A stretch of DNA of 64,000 nucleotides from Streptomyces griseus subsp. griseus. GTDB lineage: Bacteria > Actinomycetota > Actinomycetes > Streptomycetales > Streptomycetaceae. The DNA is taken from NCBI RefSeq assembly GCF_003610995.1, contig NZ_CP032543.1:4278001-4342000 (forward strand). Direction: 5' to 3'. The translations under genes and the position numbers were made by a program. Position 1 is the first letter of the stretch, and every line of letters starts with the position of its first letter. Shown piece by piece: positions 33,678 through 42,330 of the stretch. Below the pieces are notes generated by a model, which searched no databases, had not been told where the DNA came from, and saw only the letters and a program-made list of their open reading frames with translations.

Positions 33678-34322
33678 ATGGCTCAGCTGCTGAGAGTCCA
33701 GAACTTCACCGTCTCCAGTGACGGGGTCGCGGCCGGTGAGGACCAGACCCTTGAGCACCCCTTCGGGCATGTCGACCCGGGGCGGCTGTTCTCGTGGGCC
33801 GGCGCCACGGCGAGCTGGCCGATGCGTACGGAGGCGGGGGGAAGCCGGGGGCTGGACGACTACTTCACGCGGGACTTCGAGCGCAACATCGGCGCCGAGA
33901 TCATGGGACGGAACAAGTTCGGTCCCCAGCGCGGGCCCTGGCCCGACCACGCGTGGCGCGGCTGGTGGGGCGAGGAGCCTCCCTTCCATACGCCGGTGTT
34001 CGTCATGACCCACCACGAGCGCCCCTCGTTCACGCTCTCCGACACCACGTTCCACTTCGTCGGCGGCGACCCGGCCGATGTGCTCGCGCAGGCCCGGGAG
34101 GCGGCTCAGGGCAAGGATGTGCGGCTCGGGGGCGGGGTCACCACCATCAGGGAGTTCCTCGACGCCGACCTCGTCGACGCGCTGCACGTGGTGGTCGCGC
34201 CGGTGAAGCTGGAGACCGGGCTACGGCTCTGGGACTCGCCCGACGAGCTTCTCGACCGGTTCCACCTGGAGGCCGTCCCCAGCCCGAGCGGGGTGACGCA
34301 CCACCTGTTCTGGCGGAGGTGA
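33678..34322 (+). CDS. Dihydrofolate reductase/RibD C-terminal family protein
   Basis: A 214-residue protein of the RibD-C/DHFR-like superfamily. LLRVQNFTVSSDGVAAGEDQ is the first strand with substrate-binding residues, GAEIMGRNKFGP follows, TPVFVMTHHERP and VRLGGGVTTIREFLDADLVD are NADPH-site segments, and LHVVVAPVKL is near the end. Members reduce pyrimidines or unknown substrates; a standalone member like this is not the riboflavin enzyme. Strong ribosome binding site TAGGAGGA. Confidence 0.9.
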   Translation: MAQLLRVQNFTVSSDGVAAGEDQTLEHPFGHVDPGRLFSWAGATASWPMRTEAGGSRGLDDYFTRDFERNIGAEIMGRNKFGPQRGPWPDHAWRGWWGEEPPFHTPVFVMTHHERPSFTLSDTTFHFVGGDPADVLAQAREAAQGKDVRLGGGVTTIREFLDADLVDALHVVVAPVKLETGLRLWDSPDELLDRFHLEAVPSPSGVTHHLFWRR

Positions 34323-34576
34323 GCGGTGAGGGGGCGGGTCCGTCGCCGGGTATGGCCGCGTGACTCGCCCTCGCGCCCTCTCGACGCCGCCCGTCATCTC
34401 CGCCGGCTCGCTCGCCGCTTCCCTCAGCCCGTGCTCACCGCCTCCGGTGGTCTGCTGCTGCTCTGGGAGGTGCGGGACGCCTCCGCGTCCCTCTCGGCCT
34501 GGCGTGACGTTGAGATCCGGCGCCGGCACACCCGACGGCCCTCCACTGAGGCGGAGGTACGGGAGTGGTTCGACCC

Positions 34577-35023
34577 TCAGCCGCGTGCGACGACCAGCAG
34601 GGTGAAGGCGGCGATGATGACCGCGACGCGGATGAAGTGGTAGCGGTCCCAGCGGTTCATCTGCTCCTTCCAGTCCTCGGGCGCGTTCTCGGGGGTCCAC
34701 GTCTTGCCCCGGTTGTTGATCGGGACGAGCAGCAGAATCGACATGATCACGCTCACGATCAGCAGCGCGGCGGCGATGACGACGAGGCCGGTGCCCTCGG
34801 TGTTCCATCCGGCTATGGCCCATACCGCGCTCAGGACGAGCGACCCGATGTACCAGAACGGCATCACTGCTCCGAGCATCCGGCCCCCATGGGCGCGGCC
34901 GCGCAGGCCGTTGTCGCCGGGGAGTGCGTCGAGGATCCGGTTGATGACGAAGGCGACGGAGAACTCCACACCCACCATCAGGCCGACGATCACGGTGGTG
35001 AAGACCTCTAGTGCGTTGAGCAT
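34577..35023 (-). CDS. DUF1772 (anthrone oxygenase-like) membrane protein
   Basis: A 148-residue protein with four transmembrane helices. LMVGVEFSVAFVINRILDAL and the later WTPENAPEDWKEQMNRWDRY fit the DUF1772 family, some members of which are cofactor-free anthrone oxygenases; most are unassigned. It is divergent from a TetR gene, with three copies of a CTAGCG-type site in between, so it is very probably the repressor's main target. Start ATG 35023. Confidence 0.88.
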   Translation of the reverse strand: MLNALEVFTTVIVGLMVGVEFSVAFVINRILDALPGDNGLRGRAHGGRMLGAVMPFWYIGSLVLSAVWAIAGWNTEGTGLVVIAAALLIVSVIMSILLLVPINNRGKTWTPENAPEDWKEQMNRWDRYHFIRVAVIIAAFTLLVVARG

Positions 35024-35047
35024 GGTGGCCCCTTCCGAGACTGGAAT

Positions 35048-35111
35048 CTAGCGGCGCTAGGTGATGTGGCAACGCTAGACCTGTCGATGCTTCGTTGTCT
35101 AGCGGTGCTAG
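35048..35111. promoter_or_regulatory. TetR operators (CTAGCG palindromes)
   Basis: CTAGCGGCGCTAG at 35048-35060 is a perfect palindrome, CTAGCGGTGCTAG at 35099-35111 is nearly so, and a half-site CGCTAG lies between (35073-35078). The two full sites are 51 bases apart, one near each divergent start. They are very likely bound by the adjacent TetR protein. Confidence 0.8.
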
Positions 35112-35120
35112 GATCGAATC

Positions 35121-35699
35121 ATGTCGGTACAGGAACGCAAGGCCCGGGAACGGGAGAGCCGTGAGCGCCTCATCGTGGCGACGGCCCGTGAACTAGCCGA
35201 GCAGCAGGGCTGGGACGCGGTCACCACGCGTCGGCTCGCCGAGCGCATCGAGTACAGCCAGCCCGTGCTCTACAGCCACTTCCGCGGCAAGCGCGAGATC
35301 ATCGGCGCCGTCGCCCTTGCGGGTGCTGCCGAGATGGCCGTGGCGCTGCGGGCCGCGACCTCCGCGGCGGACGGCCCTCGCGACCGGGTCACCGCCCTCG
35401 CCCGCGCCTACCTCGACTTCGCCGACCGCAACCCGGCGGTCTACGACGCCATGTTCCAGCTCGACGGCGGCCTGGCCTTCGCGGCCGAGGAGACTCCGGA
35501 GCCGCTCAAGGACGCCTTCGCCGCCCTGTTGGAGACCCTCGGCGAGGTCGCCGGGGACGGCGTCCACCCGGCTCTGTTCACCGAGGTGTTCTGGGCTGCA
35601 CTCCACGGGCTGGCCACCCTGGCCCGGGCGGGACGGCTACCGCCGGAGCACACCGAACGGCGGGTGGAACTGCTGGTGGACCGGCTCGCCGTGGTCTGA
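35121..35699 (+). CDS. TetR family transcriptional regulator
   Basis: A 192-residue repressor. RERLIVATARELAEQQGWDA and VTTRRLAERIEYSQPVLYSH form the helix-turn-helix; FRGKREIIGAVALAG ends the DNA-binding domain. The ligand domain shows FTEVFWAALHGLATLARAGR, as in the TetR_C_13/WHG subgroup. It is divergent from the DUF1772 gene and shares the CTAGCG operators with it, implying autoregulation and repression of that gene. Confidence 0.93.
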   Translation: MSVQERKARERESRERLIVATARELAEQQGWDAVTTRRLAERIEYSQPVLYSHFRGKREIIGAVALAGAAEMAVALRAATSAADGPRDRVTALARAYLDFADRNPAVYDAMFQLDGGLAFAAEETPEPLKDAFAALLETLGEVAGDGVHPALFTEVFWAALHGLATLARAGRLPPEHTERRVELLVDRLAVV

Positions 35700-35894
35700 C
35701 GCGCCGTGGTCTGACGCGCCGTTCCGGCAGGCGGGCAGGCGGAGGGCATGCAGGCGGAGGGCAGGCAGGTGAACGGCCGGGTGGACGGACAGGGCGGACG
35801 GGACTGGGGCCCGTGCCTGCCTCCCGGTTGGCCTGCCGCCATGCCTGATGCCTCTGTCGCCGCAGCCTCCTCTTCCTCAGCCCTTCCCAAGCCC

Positions 35895-36050
35895 TTCCCA
35901 CCCGCTTCGACGGTGACCCCGACCGTGTCGCACTGGTCGTTCCCGGCGTCGGGTAGCCGCCCGTCGGGTCGCTGCTGCACTGTGCGAGCAGCGTGCTGCG
36001 CAAACACGGGTGGACCGTGCAGGAGGTGCGTCCCTGCGCCATGACGTCCT
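35895..36050 (+). pseudogene. Alpha/beta hydrolase remnant with a nonsense codon
   Basis: The frame PTRFDGDPDRVALVVPGVG, then TAG at 35954-35956, then PPVGSLLHCASSVLRKHGWT and VQEV matches the first ~45 residues of a family of small Streptomyces alpha/beta hydrolases as I know them (a D-RVALVVPG start, then LLHFAR and GWTVQEVWW). The rest is missing. It lies in the ~420-base gap between the TetR and CPBP genes, where I see nothing else. Confidence 0.45.
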
Positions 36051-36116
36051 GGAGACACCCTCGGCGGGGCGATGGCGCATTGACCCGGGGTGCCGGGCGC
36101 CAGCAAGATCCTTGGT

Positions 36117-37175
36117 GTGAAACCTGACATACCTCCTTCGCCCTGGGACCCGCCCCCGCCCCCGTCCGCCTCCGACGGATCCGCCTGGCCGCAAGGCCCC
36201 GGACCCGGCCCCGGCTGGCAGCAGGGGTGGCAGGTGCCTCCGCACGGCCCCGTACCACCCCCGCCCGGGCCCGTGCGGGCCGAGGCCGGGGCCCGCTACG
36301 ACCAGCAGGGGCGTAACGGGGTGGGCGGCAGGTTCGGGTGGCTCGGGGAGTTGTCGCTCGTCCTGCTCCTGGTCGTCGTGGGCATCGTCGTCGTCACCGG
36401 GATCGGGGCCGTCCTCGCGGAGGTGCTGGACGCGGGGCCCACGGCGGCGGACAGCGAGGTGTTCTTCGAGGACCCCGTGGCCGACATGGCCCTCCAGCTC
36501 ATCGGCATCGCCATCGGGATACCGATCGTGCTCTGGGGCGCCCGCTACCTGGGCCGGCGCCCGGCCGGGACCGTCTCCTCGGTCGTCGGGCGGCTGCGGT
36601 GGAAGTGGCTGGGGCTGTGCGCCGCCGTCGCCTTTCCGCTGATCATCGTCCAGTTCGGCGTCATGATCGCGTGGACCTGGGGCGAGGAGTCCGCCGAACC
36701 GGCCGGGGACGGCTTCCCCGGCTGGACCGCCTTTCTCGTGAGCCTGGCCGTGCTGGGCGCGCTGGTCCCGTTCCAGGCGGCGGCCGAGGAGTACGTCTTC
36801 CGGGGCTGGCTCGTCCAGGTGATCGGGCGGACCGCACGGTCGCCGTGGCCCGCCGTCGTCGTCGCGTCGCTCCTCTTCGCCCTGGCCCACGGGTTCGGTC
36901 AGCTCAGCGGGTTCATCCTGTTGTTCTACTCGGCGCTGTGGTGGGGCTGGCTGGTGATCCGCACCGGCGGCCTGGAGGCGGTGATCACCCTCCACGTCGC
37001 CAACAACCTGCTGGCCTTCGGCCTCGCGGCCGGCTTCGGCGAACTCTCCTCCACCGGGACGGCGGCCGACGCGCCCTGGCAGGCCATGGTCGTCGAGTTC
37101 GTCTTCGCGCCGCTGTACTGCCTGGGGATGGCGTGGCTCGCGGACCGGCGGGGCGTTGAGCGGGTGAGCGCCTGA
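36117..37175 (+). CDS. CPBP family intramembrane metalloprotease (Abi/CAAX-like)
   Basis: A 352-residue protein. A Pro-rich cytoplasmic head (residues 1-70) precedes about eight transmembrane helices. EEYVFRGWLVQ is motif 1 of the CPBP/Rce1 family (E-E-x3-R), FALAHGFGQLSGF gives motif 2 with a His, and TLHVANNLLAF gives motif 3 with His and Asn, together the metal-binding active site. Members may cleave prenylated proteins or bacteriocin-like peptides; the substrate here is unknown. GTG 36117 is chosen because the frame upstream enters non-protein-like sequence. Confidence 0.9.
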   Translation: MKPDIPPSPWDPPPPPSASDGSAWPQGPGPGPGWQQGWQVPPHGPVPPPPGPVRAEAGARYDQQGRNGVGGRFGWLGELSLVLLLVVVGIVVVTGIGAVLAEVLDAGPTAADSEVFFEDPVADMALQLIGIAIGIPIVLWGARYLGRRPAGTVSSVVGRLRWKWLGLCAAVAFPLIIVQFGVMIAWTWGEESAEPAGDGFPGWTAFLVSLAVLGALVPFQAAAEEYVFRGWLVQVIGRTARSPWPAVVVASLLFALAHGFGQLSGFILLFYSALWWGWLVIRTGGLEAVITLHVANNLLAFGLAAGFGELSSTGTAADAPWQAMVVEFVFAPLYCLGMAWLADRRGVERVSA

Positions 37176-37226
37176 ACCCGGTGCGGCGAGCCCTCCCGCG
37201 GCGAGCCCTCCCGGGTGGGCCGCAGC

Positions 37227-37826
37227 TCAGAACCGTACCGTCAACTGCGCCTGTACATGGGCTCGCAGGACGCCCGCCATGTCCGTCGTGCAGCCGCTGA
37301 TCAGCCACTGGATCTGGAGGCCGTCCATCAGGGCGATCAACTGCTGCGCGGCGGCGGCCGGTTCGACGCCGTCGCGTAGTTCGCCCGCCTCCCGGGCCTG
37401 GGCGTAGGCGTGTTCGGTGTTGGCGACCGACGTACGGTAGCGGGCCTCGAAGTACGCGTGGGCCGGGTGGTCGGGGGAGGTGGCCTCCGCCGCGACCACC
37501 GAGAACAACTCGACGATCCCGCGCCGCTTGGCGTTCAGCTCCGCGAGGTCCACCAGCCGGCGCAGATGGTCGACGCCCCGGGTGACGCCGAGCGCCAGCC
37601 ACTCGTCGTCCACGTCGTCGCGTCGCTGGAGCACCGCGAGGAGCAGGGCCTCCTTCGTCGGGAAGTGGTGCAGGAGGCCCGGGTGGGAGATGCCGCAGCG
37701 GGTGGCGATGACCCGGAGCGAGGCGCCCCGGTAGCCCGCCTCGCCGAACAGGGTCATGGCCTGGTCGAGGATCTCGATCCGCTTGGCCCGGCCCTTGGCG
37801 TAGCCGCGCCGCGTTTCCGAGGTCAC
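37227..37826 (-). CDS. TetR family transcriptional regulator
   Basis: A 199-residue repressor. RIEILDQAMTLFGEAGYRGA, SLRVIATRCGISHPGLLHHF and PTKEALLLAVLQRRD give the DNA-binding domain; LIALMDGLQIQWL is a common C-terminal helix. It is divergent from a GH3 beta-glucosidase-type gene; the intervening AT-rich stretch has matching direct and inverted repeats. A role as sugar-responsive repressor of that gene is inferred from this arrangement. Confidence 0.92.
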   Translation of the reverse strand: MTSETRRGYAKGRAKRIEILDQAMTLFGEAGYRGASLRVIATRCGISHPGLLHHFPTKEALLLAVLQRRDDVDDEWLALGVTRGVDHLRRLVDLAELNAKRRGIVELFSVVAAEATSPDHPAHAYFEARYRTSVANTEHAYAQAREAGELRDGVEPAAAAQQLIALMDGLQIQWLISGCTTDMAGVLRAHVQAQLTVRF

Positions 37827-37933
37827 GCGCGTTCACCCGCTGTCATCGGACGCCTCTCTCGTTCCGCCCCGCGCTGCCGCCGAGCCCTCTCCTGGTGGGG
37901 GCCGGTGCTCCGCCCCAGATTCTCACAGGGACG

Positions 37934-37972
37934 AATACTTACCATTCCAATACTTACCAAGCGGTCGGTATT
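37934..37972. promoter_or_regulatory. Operator candidate between TetR and GH3 genes
   Basis: AATACTTACCA occurs twice (37934-37944 and 37949-37959), 15 bases apart. The second copy starts an imperfect 24-base palindrome to 37972 whose outer arms AATAC and GTATT are perfect and whose centre reads TACCAAGCGGTCGGTA. This is the most AT-rich stretch nearby and should also contain the promoters. Confidence 0.65.
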
Positions 37973-38014
37973 GAGCGTACGGTACTGCGGAGTGCCGTCG
38001 TGAAAGGAACTCCC

Positions 38015-40297
38015 GTGGGCCTCCTGCCGCCGTACCTCGACCCCGCGCTCCCCGTCGCGGACCGGGTCACCGATCTCCTGGGCCGCATGACGCTGCCCGA
38101 GAAGGTCGGCCAGATGCTCCAGCTCAACGCCAAGGAGGGCGTGCGGCACCTCGTGGAGGACCTGCACGCGGGGTCGATCCTGCACGCCTCGCCCGAGCGT
38201 GTGCTGGAGGCCGCCGCCCTCACCGAGAAGACCCGGCTGCGCATCCCGCTCCTCGTGGCGGAGGACTGCATCCACGGGCACTCCTTCTGGGAGGGCGCGA
38301 CGATCTACCCGACGCAGCTCGGCATGGCGGCCACCTGGGACACCGGCCTGGTGGAGCGGATCGCGCGGGCGACGGCGGTGGAGGTCGCGGCGACCGGCGT
38401 GCACTGGACGTTCTCGCCGGTCCTCTGCATCACCCGGGACCTGCGGTGGGGCCGGGTCAGTGAGACCTTCGGCGAAGATCCTCATCTCATCGGCGAGTTG
38501 GCCTCCGCCATGGTGCGCGGCTACCAAGGTGAGGGGCTCGGCGACCCGACCGCGATCCTGGCCTGCGCCAAGCACTTCGCCGGGTACTCCGAGACCCAGG
38601 GCGGGCGGGACGCGAGCGAGGCCGACATCTCCCGGCGCAAGCTGCGCTCATGGTTCCTGCCGCCGTTCGAGCGGGTCGCCAAGGAGGGGTGCCGGACGTT
38701 CATGCTCGGCTACCAGTCCATGGACGGCGTGCCGATCACCGTCAACGACTGGCTCCTCGGCGAGGTGCTGCGCGGCGAGTGGGGCTACACCGGCACGCTG
38801 GTCACCGACTGGGACAACGTCGGCCGCATGGTGTGGGAGCAGAAGATCTACGCCGATTACGCGCAGGCCTCGGCGGCGGCGGTCCGCGCGGGCAACGACA
38901 TGGTGATGACCACGTCGAAGTTCTTCGAGGGCGCCCAGGAGGCGGTGGCGGAGGGCGCGCTCACGGAGGCGGAGATCGACGCCGCCGTACGCCGCATCCT
39001 GACGCTCAAGTTCGAGCTCGGCCTCTTCGAGAACCCCCGCCACCCCGACGCCGCCCGGCAGGCCGAGTTCATCGGCAGCGCGGAGCACGCCGCCCTCAAC
39101 CTGGAGGCGGCCCGGCGCTCGCTGGTGCTGCTGACCAATGACGGCACGCTGCCGCTGGCGGGCGGTCTGGAGCGGGCCGGGGAAGGGCGGGCCACGGGGC
39201 CCGGTCCTCGTACCGTGGCCGTCGTCGGTCCCAACGCTCATGACGCGCAGACCCAGTTGGGGGACTGGGCGGGCTCCTCCGGGCAGGCGGACTGGCTCCC
39301 CGACGGGCAGCCGCGCGCCATGATCCGTACCGTCCTCGACGGCTTCCGCGACAAGGTGCCCGCCGACTGGACCGTCTCGTACGCCCCCGGCGCCCGCATC
39401 CTGGACGTCGGGCCCGACCCGGAGGGGGAGTTCTTCCCCGACGGGCAGCCCCGCCCCGAGGTCGTCGTCCCGGCCGCGCCGGACCCGGCCCTGATCGGTG
39501 AGGCGGTCGCCGCCGCGGAGGCCGCCGACCATGTGGTCGCGGTCGTCGGTGACCGGATCGAGTTGATCGGTGAGGGCAAGTCGACCGCCACCCTCGAACT
39601 CGTCGGCGACCAGGTCGCGTTGCTGGACGCACTGGCGGCGACCGGCAAGCCGCTGGTCGTCGTGGTCATCAGCTCCAAGCCGCTGGTGCTGCCGCCGTCC
39701 GCGCTCGGTGCGGCGGCGATCGTGTACGCGGCCAACCCGGGGATGCTCGGCGGTACGGCGGTGGCGGAGCTGCTTCTCGGGCTGATCGAACCGACCGGCC
39801 GGCTCCCGCTCTCCTTCGCCCGGCACGCGGGGCAGCAGCCGACGTACTACAACCAGGTGCGTGGCCAGCACGGCACGCGGTACGCGGACCTCACCCAGAA
39901 CCCGGCGTTCGCATTCGGGGAGGGGCTGAGCTACACGACGGTCACGTACACCGGTCTGGAGCTGCTGACGGCGGTCGTCGAGCCGGACGAGACCGTACGG
40001 GCGCGGGTGACGCTCACCAACTCCGGTGCCCGGCCCGCGCTGGAGACGGTCCAGGTGTATGTGAGTGACACCGTGACCTCGGTGACCTGGGCGGAGAAGG
40101 AGCTGAAGGCGTACGAGCAAGTGGCCCTGGAGCCGGGGGAGTCACGCCAGGTGGTGATCGACCTTCCGGTCGCAGCATGCACGTTGGTGGACGCGAAGGG
40201 GCGGCGCGTGGTGGAGCCGGGGCGCTTCGAGCTGCTGGTGGGGCCGTCGTCGCGGGACGAGGTGCTGCTGCGGGCGGAGTTCACGGTCAAGGGGTGA
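38015..40297 (+). CDS. Glycoside hydrolase family 3 (beta-glucosidase/xylosidase type)
   Basis: A 760-residue cytoplasmic enzyme (no signal peptide). Domain order is as in three-domain GH3 beta-glucosidases: N-terminal TIM barrel (about 1-345) with substrate residues KHFAGYSETQGGRD and nucleophile Asp265 in LVTDWDN; a second alpha/beta sandwich (about 360-600) with LVLLTNDGTLPL; and a fibronectin III-like domain (about 650-755, PALETVQVYVSDTVTS). It should release terminal sugars from oligosaccharides taken up by the cell. GTG 38015 follows AAAGGA by 6 bases. Control by the divergent TetR gene is likely. Confidence 0.93.
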   Translation: MGLLPPYLDPALPVADRVTDLLGRMTLPEKVGQMLQLNAKEGVRHLVEDLHAGSILHASPERVLEAAALTEKTRLRIPLLVAEDCIHGHSFWEGATIYPTQLGMAATWDTGLVERIARATAVEVAATGVHWTFSPVLCITRDLRWGRVSETFGEDPHLIGELASAMVRGYQGEGLGDPTAILACAKHFAGYSETQGGRDASEADISRRKLRSWFLPPFERVAKEGCRTFMLGYQSMDGVPITVNDWLLGEVLRGEWGYTGTLVTDWDNVGRMVWEQKIYADYAQASAAAVRAGNDMVMTTSKFFEGAQEAVAEGALTEAEIDAAVRRILTLKFELGLFENPRHPDAARQAEFIGSAEHAALNLEAARRSLVLLTNDGTLPLAGGLERAGEGRATGPGPRTVAVVGPNAHDAQTQLGDWAGSSGQADWLPDGQPRAMIRTVLDGFRDKVPADWTVSYAPGARILDVGPDPEGEFFPDGQPRPEVVVPAAPDPALIGEAVAAAEAADHVVAVVGDRIELIGEGKSTATLELVGDQVALLDALAATGKPLVVVVISSKPLVLPPSALGAAAIVYAANPGMLGGTAVAELLLGLIEPTGRLPLSFARHAGQQPTYYNQVRGQHGTRYADLTQNPAFAFGEGLSYTTVTYTGLELLTAVVEPDETVRARVTLTNSGARPALETVQVYVSDTVTSVTWAEKELKAYEQVALEPGESRQVVIDLPVAACTLVDAKGRRVVEPGRFELLVGPSSRDEVLLRAEFTVKG

Positions 40298-40350
40298 GTC
40301 TCGGGAGGTCGCGGTGAGGGGGCGCGCCCGGTGGGTGGGCCGGGCGGTCG

Positions 40351-41292
40351 TCACGGTGAGCGGTGGGTGTGGGAGGGGTGCTCGGAGGGGGTCGGGGGCC
40401 CGGGTGGTTCGGAGGGTTCGGGGGCCTCGGGTGGTGGTGCGGGGGTGCGGGCGGCGCGCTGGCCGAGCACGACGCCGCACAGCGTGAGCACCAGGCCGAC
40501 GACCTGTCGGCCGGACAGGCTCTCCCCGGCGAGCAGAAGCCCCAGCAGCACGCCCGTCACGGGGTTGAGCAGTCCCAGCAGCCCGACCGTCCCCGCCGGC
40601 AGGTGCTTCAGCCCCAGGAACCAGGCGGCGAAGGCGACGGCGGTCGCCACCACGGCCAGGTAGGCGAAACCGAGGAGCGCGGGGCCGTCGAGGGCGGGCG
40701 GCGCGCCCTCCACCAGGGCCGCGGCCGGCACGAGCAGCAGCCCGCCGCCGAGCAACTGCCAGCTGGTGGCGGCGAGTACGTCCACCTCGCCGCTCCACCG
40801 CTTGGCCAGGACGTAGCCGTACGAGGACATCGCCATCGCCCCGACGGAGGCGAGCACCCCGATCGCGTCCACCGAACCGGCGGCCGTGAACACCATCAGG
40901 CAGACGCCGCCGACGCCGGTCAGGGCACCGGCGAGGTGCTTCCGGCCGGGCCGCTCACCGACCAGCGGCCAGGCGAGCATCATCATGAACAGCGGTGCGA
41001 GGGCCATGATGATCGACGCCAGGCTGGTGGGGAGGCGCTGCGCCGCCACGTAGACGAGGGCGAAGAAGCCGCTCATGTTCAGCGCGCCGAGCACCAGGGA
41101 CTTCCACCACCAACTCCCCTGCGGCAGCTTCCGGCAGAGGGCCAGGAGGAGGAGCCCGGCGGGAACCGCCCGGAAGGCGGCGCCGTACAGGGGGTGGCTC
41201 TCGGGCAGATACTCGCGCGTGACGAAATAGGTCGTGCCCCAGGCCACGGGAGCCACCGCCGTGACCAGCGACCATTTCAGATTACCTTCCAT
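40351..41292 (-). CDS. EamA/DMT family transporter
   Basis: A 313-residue membrane protein with ten helices in two EamA repeats. WSLVTAVAPVAWGTTYFVTR opens the first, GVLASVGAMAMSSYGYVLAK the second, and NPVTGVLLGLLLAGESLSGR is the conserved end. The cytoplasmic tail is Pro/Glu/Ser-rich. It probably exports amino acids or other small metabolites. The start ATG (MEGNLKW) lies inside the palindrome TTCCATGGAA and has no Shine-Dalgarno sequence, consistent with a leaderless mRNA. A divergent MarR gene starts 20 bases away. Confidence 0.9.
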   Translation of the reverse strand: MEGNLKWSLVTAVAPVAWGTTYFVTREYLPESHPLYGAAFRAVPAGLLLLALCRKLPQGSWWWKSLVLGALNMSGFFALVYVAAQRLPTSLASIIMALAPLFMMMLAWPLVGERPGRKHLAGALTGVGGVCLMVFTAAGSVDAIGVLASVGAMAMSSYGYVLAKRWSGEVDVLAATSWQLLGGGLLLVPAAALVEGAPPALDGPALLGFAYLAVVATAVAFAAWFLGLKHLPAGTVGLLGLLNPVTGVLLGLLLAGESLSGRQVVGLVLTLCGVVLGQRAARTPAPPPEAPEPSEPPGPPTPSEHPSHTHRSP

Positions 41293-41326
41293 GGAAGCTA
41301 TTATGCCTTCCATGGAAGGTAATTTC
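41282..41326. promoter_or_regulatory. Twin palindromic operators containing both divergent start codons
   Basis: Two copies of CTTCCATGGAAG (41287-41298 and 41308-41319) lie on the same DNA face, 21 bases centre to centre. Outwards both continue as ATTAC or its complement, so the whole 45-base segment is itself nearly palindromic. The ATG in the middle of each copy is the predicted start of EamA (minus strand) and MarR (plus strand). Confidence 0.8.
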
Positions 41327-41899
41327 TGGGATGCGGCTCCGGAAGACGCGGAACCCGACCACGTGGACCGCATCCAGGCAGAGTGGGCGCGGGAGCGCCC
41401 GGACGTGGACGTCTCCCCGCAGGCCGTCATCGGCCGCCTGCACCGCCTGGGCCACCTCCTGACCGCCCGTCTCGACGTGGTCTACGCCGCCCACGGCCTG
41501 TCGGAGGGCGAGTTCGACGTCCTGGCCACACTGCGCCGGGCCGGGGCACCCTTCGAGCGGGCACCGGGCGCGCTGGCCGCGCACACGATGGTCACCACGG
41601 GCGCGATGACCAAACGGATCGACCGCCTCCAGCGTGCCGGCCTGGTGACCCGGCGCCGTTCGGCGGCGGACGGCCGGGGGCGGGTGGTCGCGCTCACCCC
41701 GGCGGGCCGGTCGCTGATCGACCGGGCGTTCACCGAGCACATGCACAACGAGCGGAACCTGCTGGACGCGCTGGAGCCGGAGGAGGCGGCGCAGTTGGAG
41801 CGACTGCTGACCGTGTGGCTCGGACGGGTGGAGTCGCCGGGCGGGCCCGCTACGCCTCCCCGAACACCCGGCGCGCCAGCTCCGCGCGGAGCCGGGTGA
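41312..41899 (+). CDS. MarR family transcriptional regulator
   Basis: A 195-residue regulator. IGRLHRLGHLLTARLDVVYA begins the dimerisation helix, LSEGEFDVLATLRRAGAPFE and TMVTTGAMTKRIDRLQRAGL form the winged helix, and RRSAADGRGRVVALTPAG is the wing with the DxR motif. The ATG at 41312 gives MEGNFWD; the EamA protein also starts MEGN because both starts lie in copies of the same palindrome. GTG 41362 is a shorter alternative. It should repress the divergent EamA gene and itself. Confidence 0.9.
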   Translation: MEGNFWDAAPEDAEPDHVDRIQAEWARERPDVDVSPQAVIGRLHRLGHLLTARLDVVYAAHGLSEGEFDVLATLRRAGAPFERAPGALAAHTMVTTGAMTKRIDRLQRAGLVTRRRSAADGRGRVVALTPAGRSLIDRAFTEHMHNERNLLDALEPEEAAQLERLLTVWLGRVESPGGPATPPRTPGAPAPRGAG

Positions 41900-42330
41900 G
41901 GTGATCGATCCCGGCGTCGAGGGTGGCCAGGCGGCGGCCGACGCCCCCCGCACCGGGGCCCGCCGGGGCGTCGGGGGGACCCGCACCGGGGCGGCGGGCC
42001 CTCGGTGAGGAGGTGGAGGCGACCGGCCAGGGACAAAGGTCCCCGAACCGTTCGGTCCACTCCTCCTCGATGCCGGGGGCGCACCGCTGTGACGGCGCGG
42101 CGAGAGGCCCTGCACGACGATGCGGAACGGGTCGGTCCACACCGGCGCGCTGCCTCCCGCCCGCCGTGCCGACATCTGCCCGGACAACGCCCCGACCAAG
42201 GCCGAGCGCGCCCCCTGCCGGGTCGCGCCGACGGCCGCCGCCGGCTGTTCACCGCCGACGGTGTCCACGAGGACGTCGATGCCGTCGGGCGCGGCTTCGG
42301 TGAGCCGGGCGGCGGGCGGCGCGCGCACGC
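41850..42330 (-). pseudogene. Remnants of a quinone oxidoreductase-like gene and an adjoining regulator tail
   Basis: DGIDVLVDTVGGEQPAAAVG, ALVGALSGQ and TDPFRIVVQGLSPR match the cofactor-binding half of zinc-type NADP-dependent quinone oxidoreductases. The expected continuation HPGIEEEWTERFGDL occurs in another frame, so the gene is shifted and cut at both ends. After it comes LATLDAGIDHLTRLRAELAR to a stop at 41850, a helical tail resembling the end of a MerR-type regulator. MerR-oxidoreductase pairs are common, so this may be a collapsed pair. The gap 42331-42581 shows nothing else. Confidence 0.5.

Noticed and set aside
34323..34576. Small plus-strand ORF containing RRFPQPVLTASGGLLLLWEV
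   Set aside because: No ribosome binding site, no family and ambiguous codon bias; the opposite strand looks equally plausible, so I do not call a gene.
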